Shown: in pieces, positions 7,224-14,662 of the stretch
Numbering within the stretch: position 1 is the first letter of the stretch
Layout: each line of letters opens with the position of its first letter
Source of the DNA: CAZXDS01 sp964639525
GTDB taxonomy: Bacteria; Bacteroidota; Ignavibacteria; Ignavibacteriales; Melioribacteraceae
DNA: 34,259 nucleotides
Direction: 5' to 3'
Assembly: GCA_964639525.1 (NCBI GenBank)
Contig: CAZXDS010000013.1
Span: 1 to 34,259 of the forward strand
Made by a program: the position numbers and the translations under genes
Notes under the pieces: generated by a model
The model's input: only the letters and a program-made list of their open reading frames with translations
Database searches by the model: none
Told to the model about the DNA's origin: nothing

Positions 7224-8233
7224 TTTTTTCGCTCCGCAGTGTTCATATCAATGGATTTCCGCAGCAGCAAATCATCCTCATATTGCGGATAAACAATTTG
7301 TAAGATTTTATTCAGTATTTGCTCAAACGGTTCTTGAACATCAACATTAATCAATGGATTTTTCACCTTCGGCAAATTTGGTTTCCATTTTGCGGAAATA
7401 TTTAAGAATTTTGCCAACGCATAATGAATTGCAGCGGTTCCATTTACTTTTCCTTCAAGCGAGTATCCGGCAATATGCGATGTGGCAATGTTTACGGCAT
7501 TTAACAAATCAATGTTTATTTCCGGTTCGTTTTCCCAAACATCAAACACAGAAAAGATATTTTCATTTTCTTTCAGTTTTTCTAATACCGCCTTGTTGTC
7601 CGTTACTTTACCACGCGAAGTATTGATTAAAATGGAGTCCTGTTTAATTAAACCAATATTATTTTTATTTAATAAATGAACAGTTTTGTAGTTTCCCGCC
7701 TTATTCAGCGGAACGTGAAAAGTAACGGCATCGCAAGATAAAGCATTTTCAAAAGAAGTAAACTGATTCTTGCCTGATGTTTTTTCCAACGGCGGGTCGT
7801 TAAGCAGTGTTTTCATTCCGAATAATTCGGCAAAACGGGCAACTTTAGTCCCGATATTTCCATAACCTATTATACCGAGTGATTTATTTTTTAATGAAAT
7901 ATTTTTTGATACGGCAGCATTAATTAATGAAGTTGCAACATACTCGGCAACTGCAAAGGAATTACAGCCCGGAGCGTTTGCATATACAATTCCGCTTTTA
8001 TCTAAATAATTTTTGTCAATATGATCGGTGCCGATTGTTGTCGTTCCGACGAATTTAACATTTGTGTGCGCAAGCAATTCCTCAGTAACTTTTGTTACCG
8101 AACGAATAATTAGAACATCAACATCTTTAAGAATTTCGTTGTTTATTTTCCTTCCGTGAAAAAGTTGAACTTTACCAAATTCGGAAAAAGCCTCTTCCCC
8201 GTATGCAATATTTTCATCAACTATAATTTTCAT
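7097..8233 (-). CDS. pdxB: Erythronate-4-phosphate dehydrogenase
   Basis: Oxidises 4-phosphoerythronate to 2-oxo-3-hydroxy-4-phosphobutanoate in the DXP-dependent route to pyridoxal phosphate. At 378 residues it matches E. coli PdxB in length and layout. The Rossmann motif is GYGNIG at 123-128. The catalytic trio fits Arg207 (NTSRG), Glu236 (WENEPE) and His253 (TSHIAGYS). A PdxB-type C-terminal dimerisation domain follows (about 280-378, with LRKNYRLRRE). That domain separates it from SerA or generic D-2-hydroxyacid dehydrogenases. The 3' end is part of the 252-bp repeat also found beyond the DUF1016 gene. Divergent from aspS, with a 224-bp intergenic region between them. Confidence 0.93.
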   Translation of the reverse strand: MKIIVDENIAYGEEAFSEFGKVQLFHGRKINNEILKDVDVLIIRSVTKVTEELLAHTNVKFVGTTTIGTDHIDKNYLDKSGIVYANAPGCNSFAVAEYVATSLINAAVSKNISLKNKSLGIIGYGNIGTKVARFAELFGMKTLLNDPPLEKTSGKNQFTSFENALSCDAVTFHVPLNKAGNYKTVHLLNKNNIGLIKQDSILINTSRGKVTDNKAVLEKLKENENIFSVFDVWENEPEINIDLLNAVNIATSHIAGYSLEGKVNGTAAIHYALAKFLNISAKWKPNLPKVKNPLINVDVQEPFEQILNKILQIVYPQYEDDLLLRKSIDMNTAERKKYFDGLRKNYRLRREFTNYTIKLNKPDAEIKRKLEGLRFVVV

Positions 8234-8457
8234 TTGTAACGTATAAAGTAATAAATGAATTTCACTTCATCAATTATAGAGTCGGAATATGTTGAACAAA
8301 TTGAATAGTTCTGCCCGATAAGCCATAAAACTGTGAAAAATGGAAAACAAATAAAAAATTGCGATTTGGATTTTAAATGGACTATTAACACCAAACATTT
8401 ATCAATAGAAATCAGTATTTTTGCAACTTCAATTTTAATAAAACAAAAAAGACCAAA

Positions 8458-10224
8458 ATGAAATTCAATACACGAACACATACCTGCGGAGAATTGCGGG
8501 AAAAACACATAGGCGAAAATATAGTATTAAATGGCTGGGTTGATAACAGACGCGACCTCGGTGGTGTAATATTCATTGATTTGCGAGATAGATACGGAAT
8601 TACTCAAATTGTATTTGAACCGAGTATTAATGAGAATGCTTATAATATCGGAAAAGATTTACGAAGCGAATATGTGCTATCTGTTGAAGGGAAAGTCCGC
8701 ACGCGTCCTGAAGGAACACTAAATCCCTCACTTCCAACAGGAATGGTTGATGTTATGATTGAAAAAATCATTGTTCTTAATAAAGCGGAAACCCCGCCGT
8801 TTCAAATAAAAGACGAAATTGAAGTAAATGAAGACCTGCGTTTGAAATATAGATATTTGGATTTGCGTAGAACTCGTATGCAGAATAACATTTTATTACG
8901 TCATAAAATGTATCAGTTAGTTCGTAATTATTTTGACAGCGAAAACTTTGTTGAAATTGAAACTCCTATTTTAATGAAAAGTACTCCGGAAGGGGCAAGA
9001 GATTTTCTCGTTCCAAGTAGAATGCACAAAGGACACTTTTATGCTTTACCCCAATCTCCGCAAACTTACAAACAATTGTTAATGGTTTCGGGATTTGATA
9101 AATATTTTCAAATAACTAAATGTTTTAGAGATGAAGATTTACGTGCCGACCGTCAACCTGAATTTACTCAAATTGATGTAGAAATGTCATTCGTAGATGT
9201 TGAAAACATTTTTGAAGTCGTTGAAGGTTTGATGAAGAAATTATTTAAGCAAATCAAAAACTACGACATTCCATTACCTTTACCTCGATTAACTTTTGAA
9301 GAAGCAATGGAAAAATACGGAAGTGATAAACCGGATTTACGATTCGGTTTGGAAATGGTAACTTTGAATGATGTATTTCCGAAATCAGAGTTTCGCCTTT
9401 TTAAAGATGCAATTAGTAAAAACGGTATTATTACAGGTTTGTTGGCGAAAGACTGCGGCAATTACACACGTAACCAGTTGGACGTTTTAACGGACTTTGT
9501 TAAAAAACTCGGTGCCGGAGGTTTAATTTGGATGCGTGTAAAAGAAGAAGGATTAGAAGCACCGATTGCAAAGTTTTTATCCGATGATGAAAAAAACGGT
9601 ATTATTAATTCGCTTGATGCAAAACCCGGCGACCTTCTTTTTATTCTTGCCGGACCGCGAATAAAAACACTTACACTAATGGGACATTTGCGTTTGGAAA
9701 TGGCTCGCAGAATGGGACTAATTAAAAGCGATGCTGAACCATCACTTTTATGGGTAACCGATTTTCCGCTATTTGAGTGGGATGATGAAACCCAACGTTA
9801 TTATGCAATGCATCATCCTTTTACTTCGCCGCGAGTTGAAGATCTGGAATTAATGGAAACCGCACCGGAAAAAGTTTATGCCCGTGCTTATGATTTGGTT
9901 TTAAATGGAAACGAAATTGCCGGTGGAAGTATAAGAATACACGATTCCAAAGTTCAAGCTCTGATGTTTAAAGCTCTTGGAATTGAGGAAGAAGAAGCGG
10001 AAGAAAAATTTGGTTTTTTGATGAATGCATTTAAGTTCGGAGCACCTCCTCACGGAGGAATTGCTTTTGGTTTCGACAGACTTGCAATGCTTTTTGCCGG
10101 CGAATCCTCTATCCGTGATGTAATTGCTTTTCCAAAAACTTCGAGCGGTGCATCTTTAATGGATGGTTCACCTTCAGGTGTTGACGAAATGCAATTGCGG
10201 GAACTTCATATTAAGTTAAGATAG
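8458..10224 (+). CDS. aspS: Aspartyl-tRNA synthetase
   Basis: Class IIb synthetase charging tRNA-Asp; 588 residues, as usual for the bacterial type. The N-terminal OB-fold anticodon-binding domain has GWVDNRRDLGG near residues 23-33. The catalytic core shows motif 2 with FRDEDLRADRQPEFTQIDVE and the flipping-loop/Asp-site region ahead of it (STPEGARDFLVPSR). The bacterial GAD insertion domain occupies roughly 290-420, and motif 3 is GGIAFGFDRL near the C-terminus. The Leu in the RRDLGG segment is the residue found in tRNA-Asp-specific (discriminating) enzymes, a weak hint only. There is no strong Shine-Dalgarno sequence; a TATTTTTG box (8416-8423) resembles the Bacteroidota -7 consensus TAnnTTTG. 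A MITE-like element with strong hairpins follows directly. Confidence 0.98.
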   Translation: MKFNTRTHTCGELREKHIGENIVLNGWVDNRRDLGGVIFIDLRDRYGITQIVFEPSINENAYNIGKDLRSEYVLSVEGKVRTRPEGTLNPSLPTGMVDVMIEKIIVLNKAETPPFQIKDEIEVNEDLRLKYRYLDLRRTRMQNNILLRHKMYQLVRNYFDSENFVEIETPILMKSTPEGARDFLVPSRMHKGHFYALPQSPQTYKQLLMVSGFDKYFQITKCFRDEDLRADRQPEFTQIDVEMSFVDVENIFEVVEGLMKKLFKQIKNYDIPLPLPRLTFEEAMEKYGSDKPDLRFGLEMVTLNDVFPKSEFRLFKDAISKNGIITGLLAKDCGNYTRNQLDVLTDFVKKLGAGGLIWMRVKEEGLEAPIAKFLSDDEKNGIINSLDAKPGDLLFILAGPRIKTLTLMGHLRLEMARRMGLIKSDAEPSLLWVTDFPLFEWDDETQRYYAMHHPFTSPRVEDLELMETAPEKVYARAYDLVLNGNEIAGGSIRIHDSKVQALMFKALGIEEEEAEEKFGFLMNAFKFGAPPHGGIAFGFDRLAMLFAGESSIRDVIAFPKTSSGASLMDGSPSGVDEMQLRELHIKLR

Positions 10225-10280
10225 AATCTTTGTGAATTAATAATTCATGAGTCCATTCTAAAAAGTAATATTTTGACTAA

Positions 10281-10300
10281 CCCACGACTTCAGTCGTGGG
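10281..10300. repeat. REP hairpin 1
   Basis: Palindrome CCCACGACTTCAGTCGTGGG: 9-bp arms with a two-base loop (or 8-bp arms around TTCA). GC-rich in an AT-rich genome. It shares the central GACTTNAGTC word with the hairpin at 10323-10350. Confidence 0.75.
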
Positions 10301-10322
10301 AAAACAGACTAAAAACGAACTT

Positions 10323-10355
10323 CCCCAAACGGACTTTAGTCCGTTTGGGGCTTTT
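10323..10355 (+). terminator. aspS: Rho-independent terminator-like hairpin after aspS
   Basis: A 13-bp stem, CCCCAAACGGACT / AGTCCGTTTGGGG with loop TT (10323-10350), is followed by CTTTTT on the plus strand. That is the geometry of an intrinsic terminator for aspS. It is simultaneously the second REP-type hairpin of the MITE-like element, so the terminator function may be secondary. Confidence 0.65.
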
Positions 10356-10403
10356 TAGAGTGGACTCATTCATGTTACGCACTCACGTTATACAAAACAA
10401 AAG

Positions 10404-10493
10404 TTAATTGCCACGGCCTTTAGCTCATGGATTAATTTATAAAAAGTATATGGCTTTAGCCACATTTTCTCCTCAAGTTATTTTTACTTGAGG
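10404..10493. repeat. Cluster of three further REP-type hairpins
   Basis: Three inverted repeats in succession. An imperfect one lies at about 10405-10435 (TTAAT..CCA..GGCCTTTAGCTC..TGG..ATTAA). A short TGGCTTTAGCCA is at 10451-10462. The third, at 10471-10493, has arms CCTCAAGT / ACTTGAGG. The first two share the CTTTAG centre with the hairpins of the upstream element, suggesting decayed relatives. No gene is visible in 10375-10585 apart from these. Confidence 0.5.
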
Positions 10494-10585
10494 TTAATTT
10501 ATAAATTTTAACCGGTCAGTTTTCAGTTGGGAAAGTGGTCTGTTTTGGATTGGAAGTAATAGCTATAAATTCAGTGTTCCCTAAA

Positions 10586-10967
10586 ACTGAAATCCGGATA
10601 TATTGCTTCTAAAGACCATGAAGAATTTATGAAAGACTTTTCGCAGAATCCCTTTGGGAGAAGCCGGTTTATGAGGCATCTACTGAAGACGAAGCTTTAT
10701 TAAACCTTGATAAACTTCAAGAAAAGTGGAGTGAAAAATATCCTCTACCAATAAACTCTTGGATGAATAATCGGGATAATCTTGCAACTTATTTTAAGTA
10801 TCCACAAGAAACAAAAACTGTTATTTACACTATCCGGCGGCGGCCAGACTGTTGAAGCAGTGCATCGTCAATTTAGAAAAGTTACTAAATCTAAATCTTT
10901 TTTTCCTAACGATGATGCCCTTAAGAAAATGCTGTTCTTAGCTTACAGAGATTTATCTAAAAAATAG
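10586..10967 (+). pseudogene. IS256-family transposase remnant 1 (C-terminal part)
   Basis: The decayed C-terminal third of a mutator/IS256-type DDE transposase. Legible pieces, in different frames, are ASKDHEEFMKDF, then PVYEASTEDEALLNLDKL, then EKWSEKYPLPINSW, then YFKYPQ, and after a frame change VEAVHRQFRKVTKSKSFF and ALKKMLFLAYRDLSKK ending at a TAG. The frame is lost at 10833-10850, where an 18-base GC-rich palindrome-like block replaces the sequence expected to encode the conserved TTNA before VEAVHRQ. The open frame at 10782-10967 alone is not a functional gene. The N-terminal two thirds and left end are missing. Confidence 0.85.
10833..10850. repeat. GC-rich palindrome-like block in IS256 remnant 1
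   Basis: TCCGGCGGCGGCCAGACT lies between TACACTA and GTTGAAGCAG. It occupies the same site and has the same length as the block at 28052-28069 in the other remnant. The arms TCCGGC / GCCAGA pair in 5 of 6 positions. Confidence 0.6.
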
Positions 10968-11070
10968 CTTGTCCGCCTTGGAGGAGGCTATGGCGATTAA
11001 AAACCAGGCTCTTGTAATTTTTCATTTTTTTTAAGAAAAGATTTTTTGTCTTTGCTAAAATCTGAAAATA

Positions 11071-11099
11071 CCGTTTACACAAAAAACTTTACAGTCTTA
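11071..11099. mobile_element. Right terminal inverted repeat of IS256-family remnant 1
   Basis: Read on the minus strand this begins AAGACTGTAAAG and continues with a T-rich stretch and GTGTAAACGG. The second remnant ends in a clearly similar sequence (28308-28335). The GACTGTAAA start is typical of IS256-family ends. No matching left end was found. The stretch 10968-11070 is non-coding trailer of the element. Confidence 0.65.
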
Positions 11100-11196
11100 T
11101 TTTAGAATCGCTATTCTCTTTTTCTACGGCAGCTTAAATCTTTACCCATTAAATTAACAGTAGAACCAATAAAAGAAAACATGACGAAATAATCAC

Positions 11197-11715
11197 TTAA
11201 AACATTACGTTTACTAATGTTCCTTTAATTTTTGTTTGGTCAAAATATATTTTAAATTTTGAATCCATTTGTTTTCGTTCAGGCACTAAATCTAAAACAT
11301 TCGGATTATCGGAAGGCGCGGTTACAAAATATCCTGTTCCAATCATTTCTGTTTGAGAAGAATAAATTTGGGCGGTAATTAAATTTTTACCGGTAAGTTT
11401 GGTATCGTTTATTTTACTATGCCTACTGATAGTTGTGGAATTTTCGAAGTGAGAATTTTTTATGTTATTTCCTTTTGAAATAGGGGAATTAGATTGGAAC
11501 TGCGGCTGTATTAAAGAAAAATAAGATGCTTCAGGCTGTTTATAATTTGTTGTTCCGGGGTTATAATTGTCAGTTGTAACCTGTGATAATTTATCTGAAT
11601 AGACAGCAGAGAAATTTTTGTTCTCAATACTTTGTTGAGCTTGATAATCACTTCTCAGTCCTGCACTTCGTAAAAGTGTATTTAATGAGGCGCTATTTAA
11701 AGGTAAAAAGTCCAT
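11197..11715 (-). CDS. Hypothetical protein, Ser/Asn-rich linker
   Basis: A 172-residue soluble protein that I do not recognise. There is no signal peptide or membrane segment. It has a short N-terminal leucine-containing stretch (residues 1-25), a long low-complexity part rich in Ser, Asn, Gln and Thr (about 26-110), and a compact C-terminal part (about 111-172) with hydrophobic periodicity ending in GTLVNVMF, which probably folds. It is divergently transcribed from the receiver-CheB gene with only 92 bp between start codons, so a shared regulatory region and a related role are possible. The organisation, with a flexible middle and a small C-terminal domain, recalls hook-length or scaffold proteins of flagellar systems, but no motif supports that. 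Confidence 0.6.
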   Translation of the reverse strand: MDFLPLNSASLNTLLRSAGLRSDYQAQQSIENKNFSAVYSDKLSQVTTDNYNPGTTNYKQPEASYFSLIQPQFQSNSPISKGNNIKNSHFENSTTISRHSKINDTKLTGKNLITAQIYSSQTEMIGTGYFVTAPSDNPNVLDLVPERKQMDSKFKIYFDQTKIKGTLVNVMF

Positions 11716-11807
11716 AAATTTTTTTTAATCATAATATTTTAATAAATTATCTTGCAAGTTGCAATGCTTTATGTCACAAATAATTTAAAGGATATAATTC
11801 AAAACCC

Positions 11808-12812
11808 ATGAAAGAGAAAATATTAATAGTTGAAGACGACATTTCCAGTCGAAATCTCTTGGTTAGATTGCTACAAAGAGAAGGGTACGAAATTGAAATT
11901 GCTTCTGACGGATTAGAGGCATTTAAACTTATGGAAGGAAATCGATTTCAAGCTGTTCTTACCGATTGGATGATGCCGCATATGGATGGACTGGAGTTGA
12001 TTCATAAAATCAGGCAAGTTAGTCATTTGGATACTGTAATTTTAATGATAACCGCGCTCGCTTCTCGTGAAGCAAAAGAAAAAGCAATGGAAGCCGGTGC
12101 CGACGATTATATTTCCAAACCGATTGATACAAAGAACGTACTTAAAAGATTAGATAATTGTATCAAAAGACAGAATATTGAATCCGCTCGTCCGCTTGAT
12201 GAAAATTTGCCTTCTGCAAATGGCACTCCGCCATTTTTTGCGGTTGGTTTTGCCGCAGGAACAGGTGCCCCTCCGGCAATTACAGAGGTTATTGCCAAAT
12301 TTAGAATGTCCTTACAGTCTGCTATTTTTATCGCCTTTAACGGACCCTCTTGGATGTTGGAATCTTTTATTTCTAAAATGCGAAAGCATACGGAAATGAA
12401 AGTTCATCTTGCTTTCGATGGTCAGTCGATTAGGGCAGGAGAGATTTATGTTGCTCCGGAAGACAGGCATATGGTAATTGACCCTGTGTATATAAAAATT
12501 AAAATTGTTGATTCACCGCCTGAAAATTTTGTGCGTCCTTCGGCAGATCCCTTGTTTAAAAGTCTTTCGGCTGTATTTGGAGAAAACTGTATTGCAGTTG
12601 TTTTGACCGGAATGGGAAATGACGGAAGCATCGGCTCAGGTTATATTGCCGCTGCCGGTGGATATGTGATTGCTCAGGAACCTGGAACAGCAGTTGCTCC
12701 GGCTATGCCGAGATCGGTAATTGAATTAAGAATTGCTGATATCATTGTTCCACTCGAAGATATTTCACGTATCATTTCCGAAAGAATTAGAAAAGTTATG
12801 CATAATAAGTAA
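11808..12812 (+). CDS. Receiver-CheB fusion protein with degenerate methylesterase site
   Basis: A 334-residue protein with CheB architecture. The receiver domain (1-120) has all key residues: Asp10/Asp11, phospho-acceptor Asp53 (LTDWMMP), Thr82 and Lys104. The C-terminal methylesterase domain (about 142-330) keeps framework features: YVAPEDRH, RPSADPLFKSL, and LTGMGNDGSIG with Asp272. The catalytic residues are altered. The GASTGG nucleophile motif reads AAGTGA (149-154), with Gly151 in place of Ser. The histidine motif QHMP reads FNGP, with Asn178 in place of His. It should therefore bind phosphate at the receiver but not hydrolyse receptor methyl esters, suggesting a phosphorylation-dependent binding or scaffold role. 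No other chemotaxis gene is in the window. Confidence 0.85.
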   Translation: MKEKILIVEDDISSRNLLVRLLQREGYEIEIASDGLEAFKLMEGNRFQAVLTDWMMPHMDGLELIHKIRQVSHLDTVILMITALASREAKEKAMEAGADDYISKPIDTKNVLKRLDNCIKRQNIESARPLDENLPSANGTPPFFAVGFAAGTGAPPAITEVIAKFRMSLQSAIFIAFNGPSWMLESFISKMRKHTEMKVHLAFDGQSIRAGEIYVAPEDRHMVIDPVYIKIKIVDSPPENFVRPSADPLFKSLSAVFGENCIAVVLTGMGNDGSIGSGYIAAAGGYVIAQEPGTAVAPAMPRSVIELRIADIIVPLEDISRIISERIRKVMHNK

Positions 12813-12831
12813 TTGCAGATATTCTTTTTTG

Positions 12832-13995
12832 TCAAAATTTATTCTTATTAAAAATAAAAATTACTGCTATTATTAAACTCAAAATGGCAGACAAAAAGAA
12901 TGGGAATTGGACACCATATAAATCCCATAAAATACCGGCAATTAGCGATCCAAACATTAAAGCAAGACTTGTTACAAGGGTAAAAAGTCCCATTGCGGTT
13001 CCTTGAAATTCAGGTTTAATTAAATCTGAAATCCATGCTTTTGAAACTCCCTCGGTTGAAGCTGAATACAAACCATACAAAGCAAACAATGCCCAAATTA
13101 TTAAGAAACCGGGGCTGGATGCGAAACCGAAATAGACAATTGAGAAAACCAATATTCCAAATGTAAAAATATTCTTTTTCCCAAATTTGTCAGATAAAAT
13201 TCCAATTGGGTAGGAAAGAACCGCATATATAAAATTGTAGAATACATATCCAAGTATTGCTGTTGTATCAGAACCGGAAACGGCTTTAGATTTTAAAATT
13301 AAAAAAACGTCACTACTGTTTGCAAGGGAAAACAAAGTAATTAAAAGCAATAACTTTTTGTAACCGGCAGGAGCTTGTTCCCAAAAGGCTTTATAATGTT
13401 TTTTGTGAACGGATTTTTTTATACTATTTGGATCTTTAACTTTAAATGTTAAATAAATTGCAGATATTGAGGGAATTATAGCGACAAGAAAAATAATTCG
13501 ATAATCGCCCGGAATAAAGTACAGAATTAACAAAGCAACTAGTGGACCAATAACAGCACCAAGCGTATCCATTCCGCGATGAAAACCAAAAACAGCTCCT
13601 GAATTTTCTTTTGCTTCTGCTGATAGAAGTGCATCTCGCGGTGCAGTTCTAATGCCTTTCCCTATTCTATCAACTGTTCTATAAAATATTACAGAGGAAA
13701 TAAACGGGAAAATTCCCGGTAAAGACTTTACAATGGCAGATAGCCCGTAACCCCATTTTACAAATATAGACCGTTTGCCGATTTTATCTGATAACAAACC
13801 AAAATATCCTTTGAGCACACCTGCAGTTATTGCCGCAATTCCTTCGATTATCCCAACAACAGCCATTGATGCTCCAAGTGTTACAGTAAGGAATAACGGG
13901 ACAATAGGATAAAGCATTTCACTTGCAAAATCAGTAAAAAAACTAATAAGCCCTAAAACATAAACTTGACGTGAAATATTTTTAAAACGAAACAA
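12832..13995 (-). CDS. MFS transporter
   Basis: A 387-residue major facilitator superfamily protein with about twelve hydrophobic segments in two six-helix halves. The MFS motif A (GxxSDKxGKR) is seen after helix 2 as GLLSDKIGKRS and, in the second half, as GILSDKFGKKN. An Arg-rich FYRTVDRIGKGIRTAPRDALL segment after helix 4 is typical of a group of uncharacterised bacterial MFS proteins. The substrate cannot be read from the sequence. The start is TTG (13995-13993) with GAGAG about six bases upstream; no upstream in-frame ATG fits better. It converges on the CheB-like gene with only 19 bp between stops. Confidence 0.88.
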   Translation of the reverse strand: MFRFKNISRQVYVLGLISFFTDFASEMLYPIVPLFLTVTLGASMAVVGIIEGIAAITAGVLKGYFGLLSDKIGKRSIFVKWGYGLSAIVKSLPGIFPFISSVIFYRTVDRIGKGIRTAPRDALLSAEAKENSGAVFGFHRGMDTLGAVIGPLVALLILYFIPGDYRIIFLVAIIPSISAIYLTFKVKDPNSIKKSVHKKHYKAFWEQAPAGYKKLLLLITLFSLANSSDVFLILKSKAVSGSDTTAILGYVFYNFIYAVLSYPIGILSDKFGKKNIFTFGILVFSIVYFGFASSPGFLIIWALFALYGLYSASTEGVSKAWISDLIKPEFQGTAMGLFTLVTSLALMFGSLIAGILWDLYGVQFPFFLSAILSLIIAVIFIFNKNKF

Positions 13996-14084
13996 TAAAA
14001 TCTCTCTTAGTTTGAAAGTTAAACATACAAAAAAAGTATGAATTTACCGGTTATTAAAATTATTTGGCTAAATAATATTTTGAT

Positions 14085-14210
14085 GTGCTACTAAAAAATT
14101 ATTCTAAATTGCTGCGGGCGGATAACCCGAATAAATTGGAAAGCAGATACAAGATTCAAGATGCACAAACCTCTACCGATGCAAATATTAATATTCTGCC
14201 AAGAAACTAA
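14085..14210 (+). other. Possible gene remnant or small ORF
   Basis: An open stretch (GTG at 14085, stop at 14208-14210) of 41 codons reading VLLKNYSKLLRADNPNKLES and ending in ANINILPRN. It has protein-like composition, but there is no ribosome-binding site and I do not recognise a family. It may be the 3' tail of a deleted gene. The rest of 13996-14220 holds nothing recognisable. Confidence 0.2.
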
Positions 14211-14221
14211 AAGTTAATTAT

Positions 14222-14357
14222 TCCACAAAGTTACTCAAAGGAGGCACAGAGTTACACTAAGATGTTTATTCTAAATACAATTTATTTATTATTAATCTTG
14301 CAGTATTATATATTTCATGCTGCATTACTCTTTGTGAAATTTTGTGCTTCTCCGTGG
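14222..14357. repeat. Imperfect inverted-repeat element with CACAAAG/CACAGAG words
   Basis: The left arm (14222-14261) contains CCACAAAG, CAAAGGAGGCACAGAG and TTACACTAAG. The right arm (14322-14357), read in reverse complement, contains CCACGGAG, AGCACAAAATTTCAC and AAAGAGTAA. The arms are similar but not identical and enclose about 60 AT-rich bases. This looks like a decayed MITE-type or dispersed intergenic repeat. There is no coding potential. Confidence 0.4.
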
Positions 14358-14497
14358 TTTTTTATGTAATAGACTTAACAATAGCAATACATCTATATGA
14401 TATGCTCAATGACTGAGAATAGCCGAATGGTAATAGATTATTTAGCCAATTTATTCTTAATCGGTGATTTATTTTTTACAAAAAAAAATGAAATTTA

Positions 14498-14526
14498 TTG
14501 ACATTTTACGCACAACTTTTATCTTT
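14498..14526 (+). promoter_or_regulatory. Putative promoter
   Basis: TTGACA (14498-14503), a 16-base spacer and TATCTTT (14520-14526). It would direct a transcript starting near 14533, about 130 bases before the YciO-like gene. A terminator-like hairpin lies 50-70 bases downstream (14576-14608). Confidence 0.3.
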
Positions 14527-14575
14527 ACAATTAAGTTTTTTGTTTCTTACGTTTTAAAAATTATTTAATGATTAC

Positions 14576-14608
14576 AAGCCATTGGATTTGATACATGGCT
14601 TATTTTTC
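14576..14608 (+). terminator. Terminator-like hairpin (attenuator or small-RNA end)
   Basis: Stem AAGCCAT / ATGGCTT (7 bp) around a 12-base loop, followed by ATTTTTC. It lies between the putative promoter at 14498 and the YciO-like gene, so it could end a roughly 70-nt transcript or act as a leader attenuator. The stem is short, hence modest confidence. Confidence 0.35.
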
Positions 14609-14662
14609 AATACTAATTTTATATTAAAAGATTTTGAAATTTGTACCATTTAGGAGCTTATT

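Larger units (their letters stand above)
10248..10368. mobile_element. MITE-like element with internal hairpins
   Basis: An 18-bp outer inverted repeat, TGAGTCCATTCTAAAAAG at 10248-10265 and its complement (17/18) at 10351-10368, encloses 85 bp that hold two GC-rich hairpins (10281-10300 and 10323-10350). It has no coding capacity. This organisation fits a non-autonomous palindromic element, or a bimeric REP (BIME-like) unit mobilised in trans by a REP-associated Y1 transposase. No such transposase is in the window. It starts 23 bp after aspS and probably serves as its terminator. Confidence 0.6.

Noticed and set aside
8230..8508. Minus-strand open frame of 92 codons between pdxB and aspS
   Set aside because: It covers the aspS start region and the divergent promoter, has Phe/Cys-rich composition from reading an AT-rich control region, and lacks homology or a ribosome-binding site.
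10782..10967. Short plus-strand open frame considered as an independent gene
   Set aside because: Its sequence is the C-terminal end of an IS256-family transposase continuing from upstream in another frame, with no separate start signal. It is reported as part of the pseudogene.
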